From assembly GCF_000308695.1 (NCBI RefSeq), contig NZ_BAGG01000088.1:1-64000 (forward strand): DNA of 64,000 bases. Reading direction: 5' to 3'. The notes below the pieces were generated by a model. That model was not told the DNA's origin and did no database searches. It saw only the letters and a list, made by a program, of their open reading frames with translations. The translations under genes and the position numbers were made by a program. Shown piece by piece: positions 25,065 through 33,773 of this stretch (position 1 is its first letter; every line of letters begins with the position of its first letter). Origin of the DNA: Nocardia takedensis NBRC 100417 (lineage in GTDB: Bacteria > Actinomycetota > Actinomycetes > Mycobacteriales > Mycobacteriaceae).

Positions 25065-27614
25065 GTGCACGTAGCGCTGTTCATGGACTACCACCCGGAG
25101 ACTCTGGGCGGCATCCAGATCGCGGTCGCCTCGCTGTGCCGCGGACTGCGACTCGCCGGACACCGCGTCACCCTGTTCGTCGCCCCGATGCCCGGCGCGG
25201 CCCCCAGCCCCGACATCGTGGAACTCTACGCGCGCGGCCCGCTGGTGAATGGATTCCCGGTGGTGGTACCCGGCGCGCGCAACGACGAATTGGTCGATGC
25301 CGTGTTCGCCGCGCACCACCCTGTCGACATCGTGCACACCCACACCACCTACGGGGTGGCGATCTCCGGGATGCGCGCCGCGCGCAGGCACGGCATTCCC
25401 CTGGTGCACACCGCGCAGAGCCGCGACGACGCGTTCATCGAACACACCTCGCCCGCACCGTACGCCGCCGCGTTGGCGCTGCGGATCCTGCACGGGCGCT
25501 ACGTCCCGCATCGCGGCCGCACCCCGCGCGGCGTCGAGTCCCGGGCCGCCCGCAACGCCTGGCGCACCGTGGTGGCGCAGGCCGCGGCCGCCGATCGGGT
25601 GATCGCACCGACCCGGCATTTCGCCGAGGCGCTGCGGGCGCACGGGCTGACCGTCGCGCCGCGAGTGGTCTCCAACGGCGTCGACGACGATCTGGTCGAC
25701 CGTTTGCGCGAGCTGCCGAGCGGGCCGGAGACCGACGGCCCGCTGCGCCTGGTGTGGAGCGGGCGTCTCTCGGCCGAGAAGCGCCCGCTGGCCGCTGTCG
25801 AGGCGGTGCGGCGCGTGCCAGACTGCACCCTCGACCTGTTCGGCGAGGGCGACCAGGCCGAGCCGATCGCGGCCTTCGTCACCGAGCACGGCCTCGCCGA
25901 CCGGATCCGGCTGCACGGCAGGCGCACTCGCGAGCAGTGGTTGACCGCGGCCCGGCGCGCGGACGCCCTGCTGTTCACCTCCCACGGGTTCGACACCCAG
26001 GGCATGGTGCTGCTCGAGGCGGTGGCCGCGGGCGTCCCCGTCCTCTACTGCGATCCCGATCTGGACGAATCGGTGCCCGAGGGCGGCGGGCGGCGCGGCG
26101 CCGACCCCTCCCCCGAAGCCTTGGCCGGCATCGTCGCCGACCTCGCGGCCGATCGCGCGGACCTCGCCGCGATGCGCGCCGCCCTTGCCGCACACACCGA
26201 CTCGGTCCGCAGCTCGCACCACCTCGCCGAGGTGCTCGCGGTGTACGCCGGGGCGCGCGGCGAGCTCGACCCGCCACCGATCCCGGCCACGCTGGCCGAG
26301 GTGCCGACCGCACCGGGGGCTCTGCCGGTGGTCGGGCACACGCTGCGCGCGCTGCGCGACGCTCCCGGTTTCGTCACCTCGCTGTCCGCGCTCGGGCCGA
26401 TCGTGCGGATCCGCTTCGGGCTCAAGACCGGTTACCTGCTGACCACCCCGGACCTGGTGCGCGAGGTCGGACTCGGGGACGCGGAGTTCAACCGCGACGA
26501 TCTGCGCGAGGCGATCGTGGACGTGGCGGGCTCCGCGGTGAACGTGCTGCGCGGCGAGGAGCACAAACTGCGCAGGCGGATGATCGCCCCCGCGCTGCGT
26601 CAGGGCCGTCTCGCCGAGTACTCGGCCGCCGCCGCGGGGATCGCGCACCGCTGGGCGGCGGCCCTCCCCGCCGACGCGCGGGTCGACCTGATGGACGAAG
26701 CCCACGGTCTGATCCTGGACACCGTCTCCTCGACGCTGTTCACCGCTGATTTCGGGGACCGCGCGCGACTGGAGATCCGGGACAACGTGCCGTGGCTGCT
26801 CAGCGAGGTGATCCTGCGCACCGCCCTGCCGCCGCAACTGCGCCGGATGCGGGTGCTCGCGGACCGCCGCTGGCGCAGCAGATCCCGCAAGCTGCGCGCG
26901 GCGATCGGCGGGGTGGTCGGTGAATACCGCCGCCGCGGCGAGGATTACAACGACGTGGTCTCGGCCCTGATCCGCCACACCGACCCGGAGACCGGCGCGC
27001 GACTGTCCGACGAGCACATCATCGACGAGGCGATCCTCATGCTCGCGGGCGGCGTCGGTTCGATGGCCTCGCTGACGGGTTGGCTGTGGCACGAGGTGAT
27101 GGCACGGCCGCCGATCGCCGAGCGGTTGTGGGCCGAACTCGACGCCGTCGTGGGCTCCGATCCCGTCGGGCCCGAACACCTCCCGGCGCTGCCCTACCTC
27201 AAGCAGGTGGTCGCCGAGACGCTGCGCTTCTGGGGCCCGTGGATCAGTGCGGGCACCGCCGACGGCGATATCCGGGTGGGCGGCCTGACGATTCCCGACG
27301 GCACGGCCGTCATGTTCAGCCCGTACATGGTCCAGCACGACCCGCGTTACTTCGCCGCCCCGGAGGACTTCGATCCGGACCGGTGGTCGCCCGAGCGCGC
27401 GGGCGAGGTTGACAAGAAGGCGAATCTGTCCTTCGGCGTGGGCCGTCGCCGCTGCCTCGGCGACCATTTCGCGATGCTGGAGATCGCCCTGGCCTCGGCC
27501 GCGCTGCTCTCGCGCTGGCGCCCCGAACCGGATCCGCGCTACGTCGTGCGCGCGTCGAACCGCGATTTCGTGCTCTCGCCCTCGGCGCTGCCCGTCACCC
27601 TGCGCCCCCGCTGA
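25065..27614 (+). CDS. Fusion protein: GT4 glycosyltransferase + cytochrome P450
   Basis: One open frame of 849 residues. Residues 1-400 are a GT-B, GT4-type glycosyltransferase: Gly-Gly-Ile-Gln at 15-18, Ser-Gly-Arg-Leu-Ser-Ala-Glu-Lys at 232-239, and Asp-Thr-Gln-Gly-Met-Val-Leu-Leu-Glu (310-318) in the EX7E position. After a Pro-rich linker (400-418), residues 419-849 are a P450: Pro-Val-Val-Gly-His, Glu718-Thr-Leu-Arg721, and the heme loop Phe790-Gly-Val-Gly-Arg-Arg-Arg-Cys797-Leu-Gly. The I-helix reads Ala661-Gly-Gly-Val-Gly-Ser, lacking the usual Asp/Glu-Thr pair for oxygen activation. No redox-partner domain is present. GTG 25065 follows a -10 box by eight bases. Function: sugar transfer and oxidation of one unknown product; exact chemistry unknown. 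A sequencing frameshift joining two genes is unlikely since the frame and codon bias are continuous. Confidence 0.9.
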   Translation: MHVALFMDYHPETLGGIQIAVASLCRGLRLAGHRVTLFVAPMPGAAPSPDIVELYARGPLVNGFPVVVPGARNDELVDAVFAAHHPVDIVHTHTTYGVAISGMRAARRHGIPLVHTAQSRDDAFIEHTSPAPYAAALALRILHGRYVPHRGRTPRGVESRAARNAWRTVVAQAAAADRVIAPTRHFAEALRAHGLTVAPRVVSNGVDDDLVDRLRELPSGPETDGPLRLVWSGRLSAEKRPLAAVEAVRRVPDCTLDLFGEGDQAEPIAAFVTEHGLADRIRLHGRRTREQWLTAARRADALLFTSHGFDTQGMVLLEAVAAGVPVLYCDPDLDESVPEGGGRRGADPSPEALAGIVADLAADRADLAAMRAALAAHTDSVRSSHHLAEVLAVYAGARGELDPPPIPATLAEVPTAPGALPVVGHTLRALRDAPGFVTSLSALGPIVRIRFGLKTGYLLTTPDLVREVGLGDAEFNRDDLREAIVDVAGSAVNVLRGEEHKLRRRMIAPALRQGRLAEYSAAAAGIAHRWAAALPADARVDLMDEAHGLILDTVSSTLFTADFGDRARLEIRDNVPWLLSEVILRTALPPQLRRMRVLADRRWRSRSRKLRAAIGGVVGEYRRRGEDYNDVVSALIRHTDPETGARLSDEHIIDEAILMLAGGVGSMASLTGWLWHEVMARPPIAERLWAELDAVVGSDPVGPEHLPALPYLKQVVAETLRFWGPWISAGTADGDIRVGGLTIPDGTAVMFSPYMVQHDPRYFAAPEDFDPDRWSPERAGEVDKKANLSFGVGRRRCLGDHFAMLEIALASAALLSRWRPEPDPRYVVRASNRDFVLSPSALPVTLRPR

Positions 27615-27646
27615 CCGAGCGCGCGGCGCCGACGAACCGCCCGTGG

Positions 27647-29002
27647 TCATTCGGGCCGCCCGCCGAGGTCGACGCCGAGGCGCGCGGCGGTGGCATGACC
27701 GCTGCGGGCCAGCCTGCGCAAGGTCTCGGGCCGCATTCCCGCGCGCAGCGCGGTCTCGAGCAGAATCGCCATCGGGTTGGTGGGGTCGGCCTCGAGAGCC
27801 GCGTCCAGGGCGATGCCCGCGAACGGACCGTCGCCGCGGATGTAGGCGCTGTAGCCCAGCAGCGCCGCTAGATCGGCGCGGTCGGGGCCGGTGCTGGCCC
27901 GGGTCAGGGTGAGCCACAGTTGTTCCGCGGCCCAGGCGTGTTCGCCCACGGCGAGAGCGAACACGCTGTCGCGCACGCACCGGTCGCGCAAGGCCACCAC
28001 GACCTCGGCGAGCACCGGTGTGGCGAGTGCGCCGCCCGCGTCGATCTCGGCCACCCGCCACAGCACGTATTCCAGCGCGGCGCGCCGGTAGCGGTCGACG
28101 GCGCCGTGCCGCACCGCCACGGCGAACCGGTCACGCGCCAGACCGGCCGCGGTGTTCAGGCAGGCGTCGAATTCCGCTCGCCCCGCGGTGTTCTCGGCCA
28201 ACAGGCTCACGAGTTCGGCGCGGGTGCGATGGATCGGGCGGCCGTCCACCACGTGTGCCACGGTGACCGGCGAGGCGTCCGGATCCGGCACCCGGCCGTG
28301 CTGGTGCGGGTCGAACAGATTCCACCAGGGGTGTCCCGCGGCGATGGCGGGCGTCGCCCACGCGCCGACGAGATCGATGCCGCGCCCGGTGAGCCGCCGT
28401 TCGAGGGCGGCGACCAGTGCCGCGGCTTCCGCGCGGCCGGCGTCCGCGGTGGCGGCGCGGCCCGGGAGGGAGGTGGGCGGGCCCTCGGTCAGGCCGTCGT
28501 CGACGACGACGGCGAGCACCTGCCGGGCGTCGTCGACCGCGCAGACCTGGCCGACGCAGCCGGCGAACGTCTCGATCGGGTCGGTGTCCGGGACGTCCTC
28601 GCACAGGTCGAAACGCACCACCGCCTCGATGACCGGTGTGGCGTGCGCGCCCTCCACGCCGATCACGGCCACGACCAGCGACCGCTCCGGACGGAAACCC
28701 ACCATCGCGGGCAGAGCCGCGATCAGCTCGCCCGGATCCTCGACGCGCAGGGCCCCGTAGCGCGGCGCCGTCTCGCCGCACATCGCGGTGCGCGCCACCA
28801 GCGTCGGGAACTCGCCGAAATCGTCGGGCGGCTCCGAGATCGGGCGGCGGCCGTGCGCCTGGACCGCCAGGCCCCGGCCCAGCGGCGGCGGGCCGTCGTG
28901 CCGTCCGACCGGACGGCGGCACCACCGCGCGGCGGCGGGGCCGTTGTCGAGGGAGGTCGCGGATTCGCCACCGCGATCGTGCGGTTCGGTCGATGGGCTC
29001 AT
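27647..29002 (-). CDS. DUF4192 family protein
   Basis: The protein has up to 451 residues. After a variable leader (about 60 residues) the DUF4192 domain starts: Asp-Pro-Gly-Glu-Leu-Ile-Ala-Ala-Leu-Pro-Ala-Met-Val-Gly-Phe near residue 88, and continues to the helical C-terminus (Leu-Gly-Tyr-Ser-Ala-Tyr-Ile-Arg-Gly-Asp-Gly, Ala-Leu-Glu-Ala-Asp-Pro). DUF4192 is common in actinobacteria, is predicted cytoplasmic and has no known activity. The N-terminal leader is low-complexity and the start may lie further downstream. The DUF4192 gene is divergent from nothing informative; it is followed by the end of the GT4-P450 gene. Confidence 0.8.
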   Translation of the reverse strand: MSPSTEPHDRGGESATSLDNGPAAARWCRRPVGRHDGPPPLGRGLAVQAHGRRPISEPPDDFGEFPTLVARTAMCGETAPRYGALRVEDPGELIAALPAMVGFRPERSLVVAVIGVEGAHATPVIEAVVRFDLCEDVPDTDPIETFAGCVGQVCAVDDARQVLAVVVDDGLTEGPPTSLPGRAATADAGRAEAAALVAALERRLTGRGIDLVGAWATPAIAAGHPWWNLFDPHQHGRVPDPDASPVTVAHVVDGRPIHRTRAELVSLLAENTAGRAEFDACLNTAAGLARDRFAVAVRHGAVDRYRRAALEYVLWRVAEIDAGGALATPVLAEVVVALRDRCVRDSVFALAVGEHAWAAEQLWLTLTRASTGPDRADLAALLGYSAYIRGDGPFAGIALDAALEADPTNPMAILLETALRAGMRPETLRRLARSGHATAARLGVDLGGRPE

Positions 29003-29123
29003 GGGGTCGATCCTGCGCTCGGAGCGGGCGACGGGGATCGCGCCGACCAGGGGATCCGGCGGCCCTGTGGACGAACGGGGCGCTGTGGACGACGCGCCGC
29101 GACGCGCCCCGCGCCACCGGCGG

Positions 29124-29849
29124 TCAGGCTTCGCGGACCTCGCGGACCGCGACGGCGAACAACTCGTCCTGGGCCGCGCTGTCGGGGATCTCGGTCACCT
29201 CGGCGAAGATCATGTAGGTCACCGTGATCCGCACGTCCGCGATCTGGGCGGCCACCGTCCGCATGGTCTGGACGAGGCCGACGCCGCCCACGTCGGGGCG
29301 CACCGTGTGACGCAGGGCGAGGGTGTCGTCGGCGTCGACGTCCGGCGGGTCGACCAGGGTGGTGCGCACGGTCGTCGTCGGGCCCGCGCCGCTGACCTGC
29401 ATCTCCCCGCAGCCGAGCAACTGGGCGCGCAGTTCCGACAGCGGCCGGGTGGTGCGGGTCAGCTCGACGGTCAGGGTCGCGCGGGTCTCGTTGTCGGTGC
29501 CCACCGCCACGGCCGTGTTCTCGGGGCCCGGCGCGGCGGCGGGCGGGGTGCACGACGCAGGCGTCACGCGCGCGCCGCGCGGCACGCCGGTCAGATCGCC
29601 CGCCGCCTGCGCCGCGGCCTCCGGCGGCAGGCGCACGGCCGGATAGCGGGCCGGGAACTGGCCGGGATCGGGCAGCAGCGCGGCCAGATCGCCCGGTATC
29701 CGGCGCTGGACCGCGGTCTGGTCGGCGGCCAACGGGGATCCGGCCACGAGGCCGCCGCACCCGGTCAGCAGCGCTAGAATGACCGAGACCACGCCCGATG
29801 CGGCGATGGTCACCCCCCGCCTCGAAACCGGCACAGTCACGGGGCTCAC
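29124..29849 (-). CDS. Exported lipoprotein of unknown function
   Basis: The 241-residue protein starts with a basic segment, a hydrophobic core and lipobox Leu-Leu-Thr-Gly-Cys (Cys at about 34), so it is a lipoprotein anchored to the outer face of the membrane. The mature part contains two further Cys pairs-like positions (Ser-Cys-Thr and Gly-Cys-Gly) and a beta-rich C-terminal half similar in feel to PknH-sensor-like or DUF5642 lipoproteins of mycobacteria; I cannot assign it firmly. GTG 29849 follows GGGGAG by nine bases. It lies divergent from the PAC2 gene, with 267 bases between them and no other gene there. Confidence 0.75.
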   Translation of the reverse strand: MSPVTVPVSRRGVTIAASGVVSVILALLTGCGGLVAGSPLAADQTAVQRRIPGDLAALLPDPGQFPARYPAVRLPPEAAAQAAGDLTGVPRGARVTPASCTPPAAAPGPENTAVAVGTDNETRATLTVELTRTTRPLSELRAQLLGCGEMQVSGAGPTTTVRTTLVDPPDVDADDTLALRHTVRPDVGGVGLVQTMRTVAAQIADVRITVTYMIFAEVTEIPDSAAQDELFAVAVREVREA

Positions 29850-30116
29850 TGTGCCAAACTCCCCGTGGTCGTCGGCGATGCCACGCCGTGCCGATCCCGG
29901 GGCCTCGCTCCGGGCGATTCGGCCCGGACGGGAATGCACACCTCCCGAACGCTGTTGCGCACACTGTTGGGCGGTGTCACACCGTGCGCGGTGCACGTCA
30001 CCGTCATGGGGGACAATGGATGAGGTTCCCTCGCGCGGCGCACGTCGGGTGCCGGGACACGAACGTCCCGCATCGCATCGGCCGGTGGGTGCGGACCGCG
30101 CAGGAAGGAGTACGCG

Positions 30117-31058
30117 ATGGACTACGAGTCGCGAATGTACGAACTGGAGTTCCCCGCTCCGCAGCTGTCCTCCGCCGATGGCTCGGGTCCGGTCCTCGTG
30201 CACGGACTGGAAGGCTTCACCGACGCCGGTCACGCCGTCCGGCTGGCCACCACCCACCTGCGCGAGAGCCTCGAGTCCGAACTCGTCGCCTCGTTCGACG
30301 TGGACGAATTGCTGGACTACCGCTCGCGTCGTCCGCTGATGACGTTCAAGACCGACCACTTCGCCGACTACGCCGAGCCGGAGCTGAACCTGTGGGCGCT
30401 GCGCGACACCGCGGGCACCCCCTTCCTGCTGTTGGCGGGCATCGAGCCGGATCTGCGCTGGGAGAAGTTCACCTCGGCGGTGCGCCTGCTGTCCGAACAG
30501 CTCGGCGTGCGGCGCACCATCGGTCTGAGCGCGATCCCGATGGCGATCCCGCACACCCGGCCGCTCGGGGTCACCGCGCATTCCTCCGATCGCGACCTGA
30601 TCGCCGATCACCAGCGCTGGCCGGGTGAGTTGCAGGTGCCGGGCAGCGCGTCCTCGCTGCTGGAGTACCGGATGGCCCAGCACGGCCACGAATCGGTCGG
30701 TTTCTCCGTGCACGTGCCGCACTACCTGGCCCAGACCGCCTATCCCGAGGCCGCGCAGACCTTGTTGGAGAACGTCGCCGACAACGCGGGCCTGGAGATT
30801 CCGCTGGCCGCGCTCGGCGAGGCCGCGGCGCGGGTGCGCGAACAGGTCAACGAGCACATCGCGGGCAATTCCGAGGTCGAGACGGTCGTGCACGCGCTCG
30901 AGCGCCAGTACGACAGTTTCGTCAGTGCCCAGGAGCAGCAGTCCAGTCTGCTCGCGGGCGACGGCGAACTGCCCAGCGGCGACGAGTTGGGCGCGGAGTT
31001 CGAGCGGTTCCTGGCCGAACAGGGCGGCTGGGACGGCGAGGGCCCGGCCCGCGGCTGA
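30117..31058 (+). CDS. PAC2-family protein (Rv2714-like)
   Basis: The 313-residue protein has the PAC2 fold of archaeal/eukaryotic proteasome assembly chaperones: Gly-Leu-Glu-Gly-Phe-Thr-Asp-Ala-Gly near residue 30, Leu-Leu-Leu-Ala-Gly-Ile-Glu-Pro-Asp in the middle, and Val-Pro-His-Tyr-Leu near 200. A helical tail ends the protein. The orthologue Rv2714 has this fold and is conserved near ideR in mycobacteria; its role is unsettled. GGAAGGAG six bases before the ATG gives a strong start. A second helicase gene begins 63 bases downstream on the same strand and might be co-transcribed, though it has its own -10-like box. Confidence 0.88.
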   Translation: MDYESRMYELEFPAPQLSSADGSGPVLVHGLEGFTDAGHAVRLATTHLRESLESELVASFDVDELLDYRSRRPLMTFKTDHFADYAEPELNLWALRDTAGTPFLLLAGIEPDLRWEKFTSAVRLLSEQLGVRRTIGLSAIPMAIPHTRPLGVTAHSSDRDLIADHQRWPGELQVPGSASSLLEYRMAQHGHESVGFSVHVPHYLAQTAYPEAAQTLLENVADNAGLEIPLAALGEAAARVREQVNEHIAGNSEVETVVHALERQYDSFVSAQEQQSSLLAGDGELPSGDELGAEFERFLAEQGGWDGEGPARG

Positions 31059-31108
31059 CGGTGTCGCCGCGAGGTCGGAGCCGACTCGGGGCGGGTGATC
31101 CGAGCCCG

Positions 31109-31114
31109 TAGGGT
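31109..31114 (+). promoter_or_regulatory. -10 element of the DUF3516 helicase gene (leaderless)
   Basis: TAGGGT ends seven bases before the GTG at 31122, and no ribosome site is present, consistent with a transcript starting at the start codon. Confidence 0.45.
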
Positions 31115-31121
31115 GTGCGGA

Positions 31122-33620
31122 GTGGATCTGACCGAACTGCTGGAGATACCGGGGACCGACGCGGACGCGCTGTACGAGTCGTTCGGGCTCTGGGCCGCCG
31201 CCCAGGGCACCCCGCTGTATCCCGCGCAGGACGAGGCGCTGCTGGAGCTGGCCTCGGGGTCCCACGTCATCCTGGCCACGCCGACCGGTTCGGGCAAGTC
31301 CCTGGTCGCGGTGGGCGCGCACCTGTTCGCGCTGACCCGCGGGCAGCGCACCTACTACACCGCCCCGATCAAAGCGCTGGTCAGCGAGAAGTTCTTCGCG
31401 CTGTGCGAGGTGTTCGGCGCGGAGCGGGTCGGCATGGTGACCGGTGACGCGGCGGTCAACGCCGACGCGCCCATCATCTGCGCGACCGCCGAGATCCTGG
31501 CCAATCTGGCGTTGCGCGAGGGCGCGGACGCCGAGGTGGGCCAGGTGGTGATGGACGAGTTCCATTTCTACGCCGATCCCGATCGCGGCTGGGCCTGGCA
31601 GGTGCCGTTGCTGGAGTTGCCGCGCGCGCAGTTCCTGCTGATGTCGGCGACGCTGGGCGAGGTCGATTTCTTCGCCCGCGATCTGGAGCGGCGCACCGGC
31701 AATCCCGCGGCGATCGTGGCGGGGACCGAACGTCCGGTGCCGCTGCATTTCTCCTATGCCAGGACGCCGATCACCGAAACGCTCGAGGAATTGGTCACCA
31801 CCCACCAATCCCCGGTCTACGTGGTGCATTTCACCCAGGCGGCGGCCTTGGAGCGGGCGCAGGCGCTGACCAGCGTGAACTTCGCCTCCCGCGCCGAGAA
31901 GGACGCGATCGCGGCGGCGCTGGGCGGATTTCGTTTCGCGTCGGGTTTCGGCAAGACCCTCTCGCGGCTCATCCGGCACGGGATCGGCGTGCACCACGCG
32001 GGCATGTTGCCGAAGTACCGCCGACTGGTCGAGCGACTGGCCCAGGAAGGGCTGCTGAAAGTGGTGTGCGGCACCGACACCCTCGGCGTCGGGATCAACG
32101 TGCCGATCCGCACGGTGCTGCTGACGGGGCTCACCAAATTCGACGGGGTGCGCACCCGCAGACTCAAAGCGCGCGAATTCCACCAGATCGCCGGGCGGGC
32201 GGGGCGTGCCGGTTTCGACACCATGGGCACGGTGGTGGTGCAGGCCCCCGAGCACGAGGTGGAGAACACCCGACTGCTCGCGAAGGCGGGGGACGACCCG
32301 AAGAAGCAGCGCAAGGTGCAGCGGCGCAAGCCGCCGGAGGGGTTCGTCTCCTGGAGCGAGGAGACCTTCGACCGCTTGGTCGTCGCGCAGCCCGAGCCGA
32401 TGGTGTCGCGGTTCTCGGTGACCAACGCGATGCTGCTCAACGTGATCGCCCGTCCCGGCAACTGTTTCGACGCGATGCGGCATCTGCTCGAGGACAACCA
32501 CGAACCGCGGCCCGCCCAGCGCCGCCACATCCTGCGCGCGATCCGGCTCTACCGCGCGCTGCGCGATGCCGGTGTGGTGCAACAACTCCCGGAGCCCGAC
32601 GCCAAGGGCAGACACGCCAGGCTGACCGTCGATCTGCAACGGGATTTCGCGCTCGACCAGCCGCTGTCGCCGTTCGCGCTGGCGGCCTTCGAGTTGCTCG
32701 ACAAAACCGCGCCGGGCTATACCCTCGATGTGGTGTCGCTCATCGAATCCACCCTGGAGGATCCGCGTCAGCTGCTGATGGCCCAGCAGCACAAGGCGCG
32801 CGGTGTGGCGATCCAGGAGATGAAGGCCGACGGGATCGACTACGACGAGCGGATGGAACTGCTCGAGGAGGTCACCTGGCCCAAGCCGCTGGCCGAGTTG
32901 ATCGAACCGGCCTACGAGACCTACCGGGTGGGCCACCCGTGGGTCTCGGAGTTCGCGCCGTCGCCGAAGTCGGTGGTGCGCGACATGATCGAGCGGTCGA
33001 TGACCTTCGCCGAGCTGATCTCGTTCTACGAACTGGCCCGCTCCGAGGGCGTGGTGCTGCGCTATCTGGCCGACGCCTATCGCGCGCTGCGGCGCACCGT
33101 GCCCGAGTCGGCGCGCACCGAGGAACTCGAGGACATCACCGAGTGGCTCGGTGAACTCGTCCGCCAGGTCGACTCGAGTCTGCTCGACGAGTGGGAGCAG
33201 TTGACCGGTCCGGGCGCGGAGGCCGACGCCGAGCAGGTGGCCTTCGGCGCGGAGACGGTGCGGCCCATCTCGGCCAACGAGCGGGCCTTCCGCGTCATGG
33301 TGCGCAACGCGATGTTCCGCCGGGTGGAACTGGCCGCGCTGCGCCGCTGGGACGCTCTGGACGAACTCGGCACGGGGCCGGACTGGGAGTCCGCCCTGGC
33401 CCCCTACTTCGCCGAATACGACGCGATCGGCACGGGCCCCGACGCTCGCGGGCCCCAACTGCTCGGGATCGAGCGAAGACCGGGGTTCTGGCAGGTGCGT
33501 CAGGTGCTCGACGATCCGGCGGGCGATCACGGCTGGTCCCTCGACGCCACGGTGGATCTGGCCGAATCCGACGCCGCGGGCGAGATCGTCTTCGACGAGA
33601 TCACCGTCACCGCGGGCTGA
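31122..33620 (+). CDS. DEAD/DEAH helicase with C-terminal DUF3516 (Ski2/HelY-like)
   Basis: The 832-residue protein has Walker A Ala-Thr-Pro-Thr-Gly-Ser-Gly-Lys-Ser near residue 55, a Asp-Glu-Phe-His box in place of DEAH, Ser-Ala-Thr, and in lobe two Gly-Val-Gly-Ile-Asn-Val-Pro and Gln-Ile-Ala-Gly-Arg-Ala-Gly-Arg-Ala-Gly, the Ski2-like signature. From about residue 430 the protein continues into a DUF3516 helical/winged region. It is expected to unwind structured RNA or DNA; in this family RNA quality control is suggested but not proven. No zinc or nuclease domain is seen. It may be expressed from its own leaderless promoter. Confidence 0.87.
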   Translation: MDLTELLEIPGTDADALYESFGLWAAAQGTPLYPAQDEALLELASGSHVILATPTGSGKSLVAVGAHLFALTRGQRTYYTAPIKALVSEKFFALCEVFGAERVGMVTGDAAVNADAPIICATAEILANLALREGADAEVGQVVMDEFHFYADPDRGWAWQVPLLELPRAQFLLMSATLGEVDFFARDLERRTGNPAAIVAGTERPVPLHFSYARTPITETLEELVTTHQSPVYVVHFTQAAALERAQALTSVNFASRAEKDAIAAALGGFRFASGFGKTLSRLIRHGIGVHHAGMLPKYRRLVERLAQEGLLKVVCGTDTLGVGINVPIRTVLLTGLTKFDGVRTRRLKAREFHQIAGRAGRAGFDTMGTVVVQAPEHEVENTRLLAKAGDDPKKQRKVQRRKPPEGFVSWSEETFDRLVVAQPEPMVSRFSVTNAMLLNVIARPGNCFDAMRHLLEDNHEPRPAQRRHILRAIRLYRALRDAGVVQQLPEPDAKGRHARLTVDLQRDFALDQPLSPFALAAFELLDKTAPGYTLDVVSLIESTLEDPRQLLMAQQHKARGVAIQEMKADGIDYDERMELLEEVTWPKPLAELIEPAYETYRVGHPWVSEFAPSPKSVVRDMIERSMTFAELISFYELARSEGVVLRYLADAYRALRRTVPESARTEELEDITEWLGELVRQVDSSLLDEWEQLTGPGAEADAEQVAFGAETVRPISANERAFRVMVRNAMFRRVELAALRRWDALDELGTGPDWESALAPYFAEYDAIGTGPDARGPQLLGIERRPGFWQVRQVLDDPAGDHGWSLDATVDLAESDAAGEIVFDEITVTAG

Positions 33621-33773
33621 CGCCCCGACCCCTTGTTCGTGCTGGTCAGCGGTACTGTCGTGCCGCCTTCCGGTGCGCGTCCGGCCCACCCGCGATTCCG
33701 GGTTTCGATGGATTCGTAGTTGGGTACCGGGCGCTGATACTCTCTCCCCCGCCGCCGAACCGAAAGATCTACT

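Noticed and set aside
23670..28061. Very long open frames antisense to known genes (also 29124-34856, 11402-15265, 16708-19509 and 45315-48569)
   Set aside because: High GC removes stop codons from the mirror frames; the products are Arg/Gly/Ala-rich without domains, and each lies over a gene with clear motifs.
30020..30628. Extra ORF starting just before the PAC2 gene
   Set aside because: It overlaps the PAC2 gene out of frame, gives an Arg-rich product and lacks a ribosome site.
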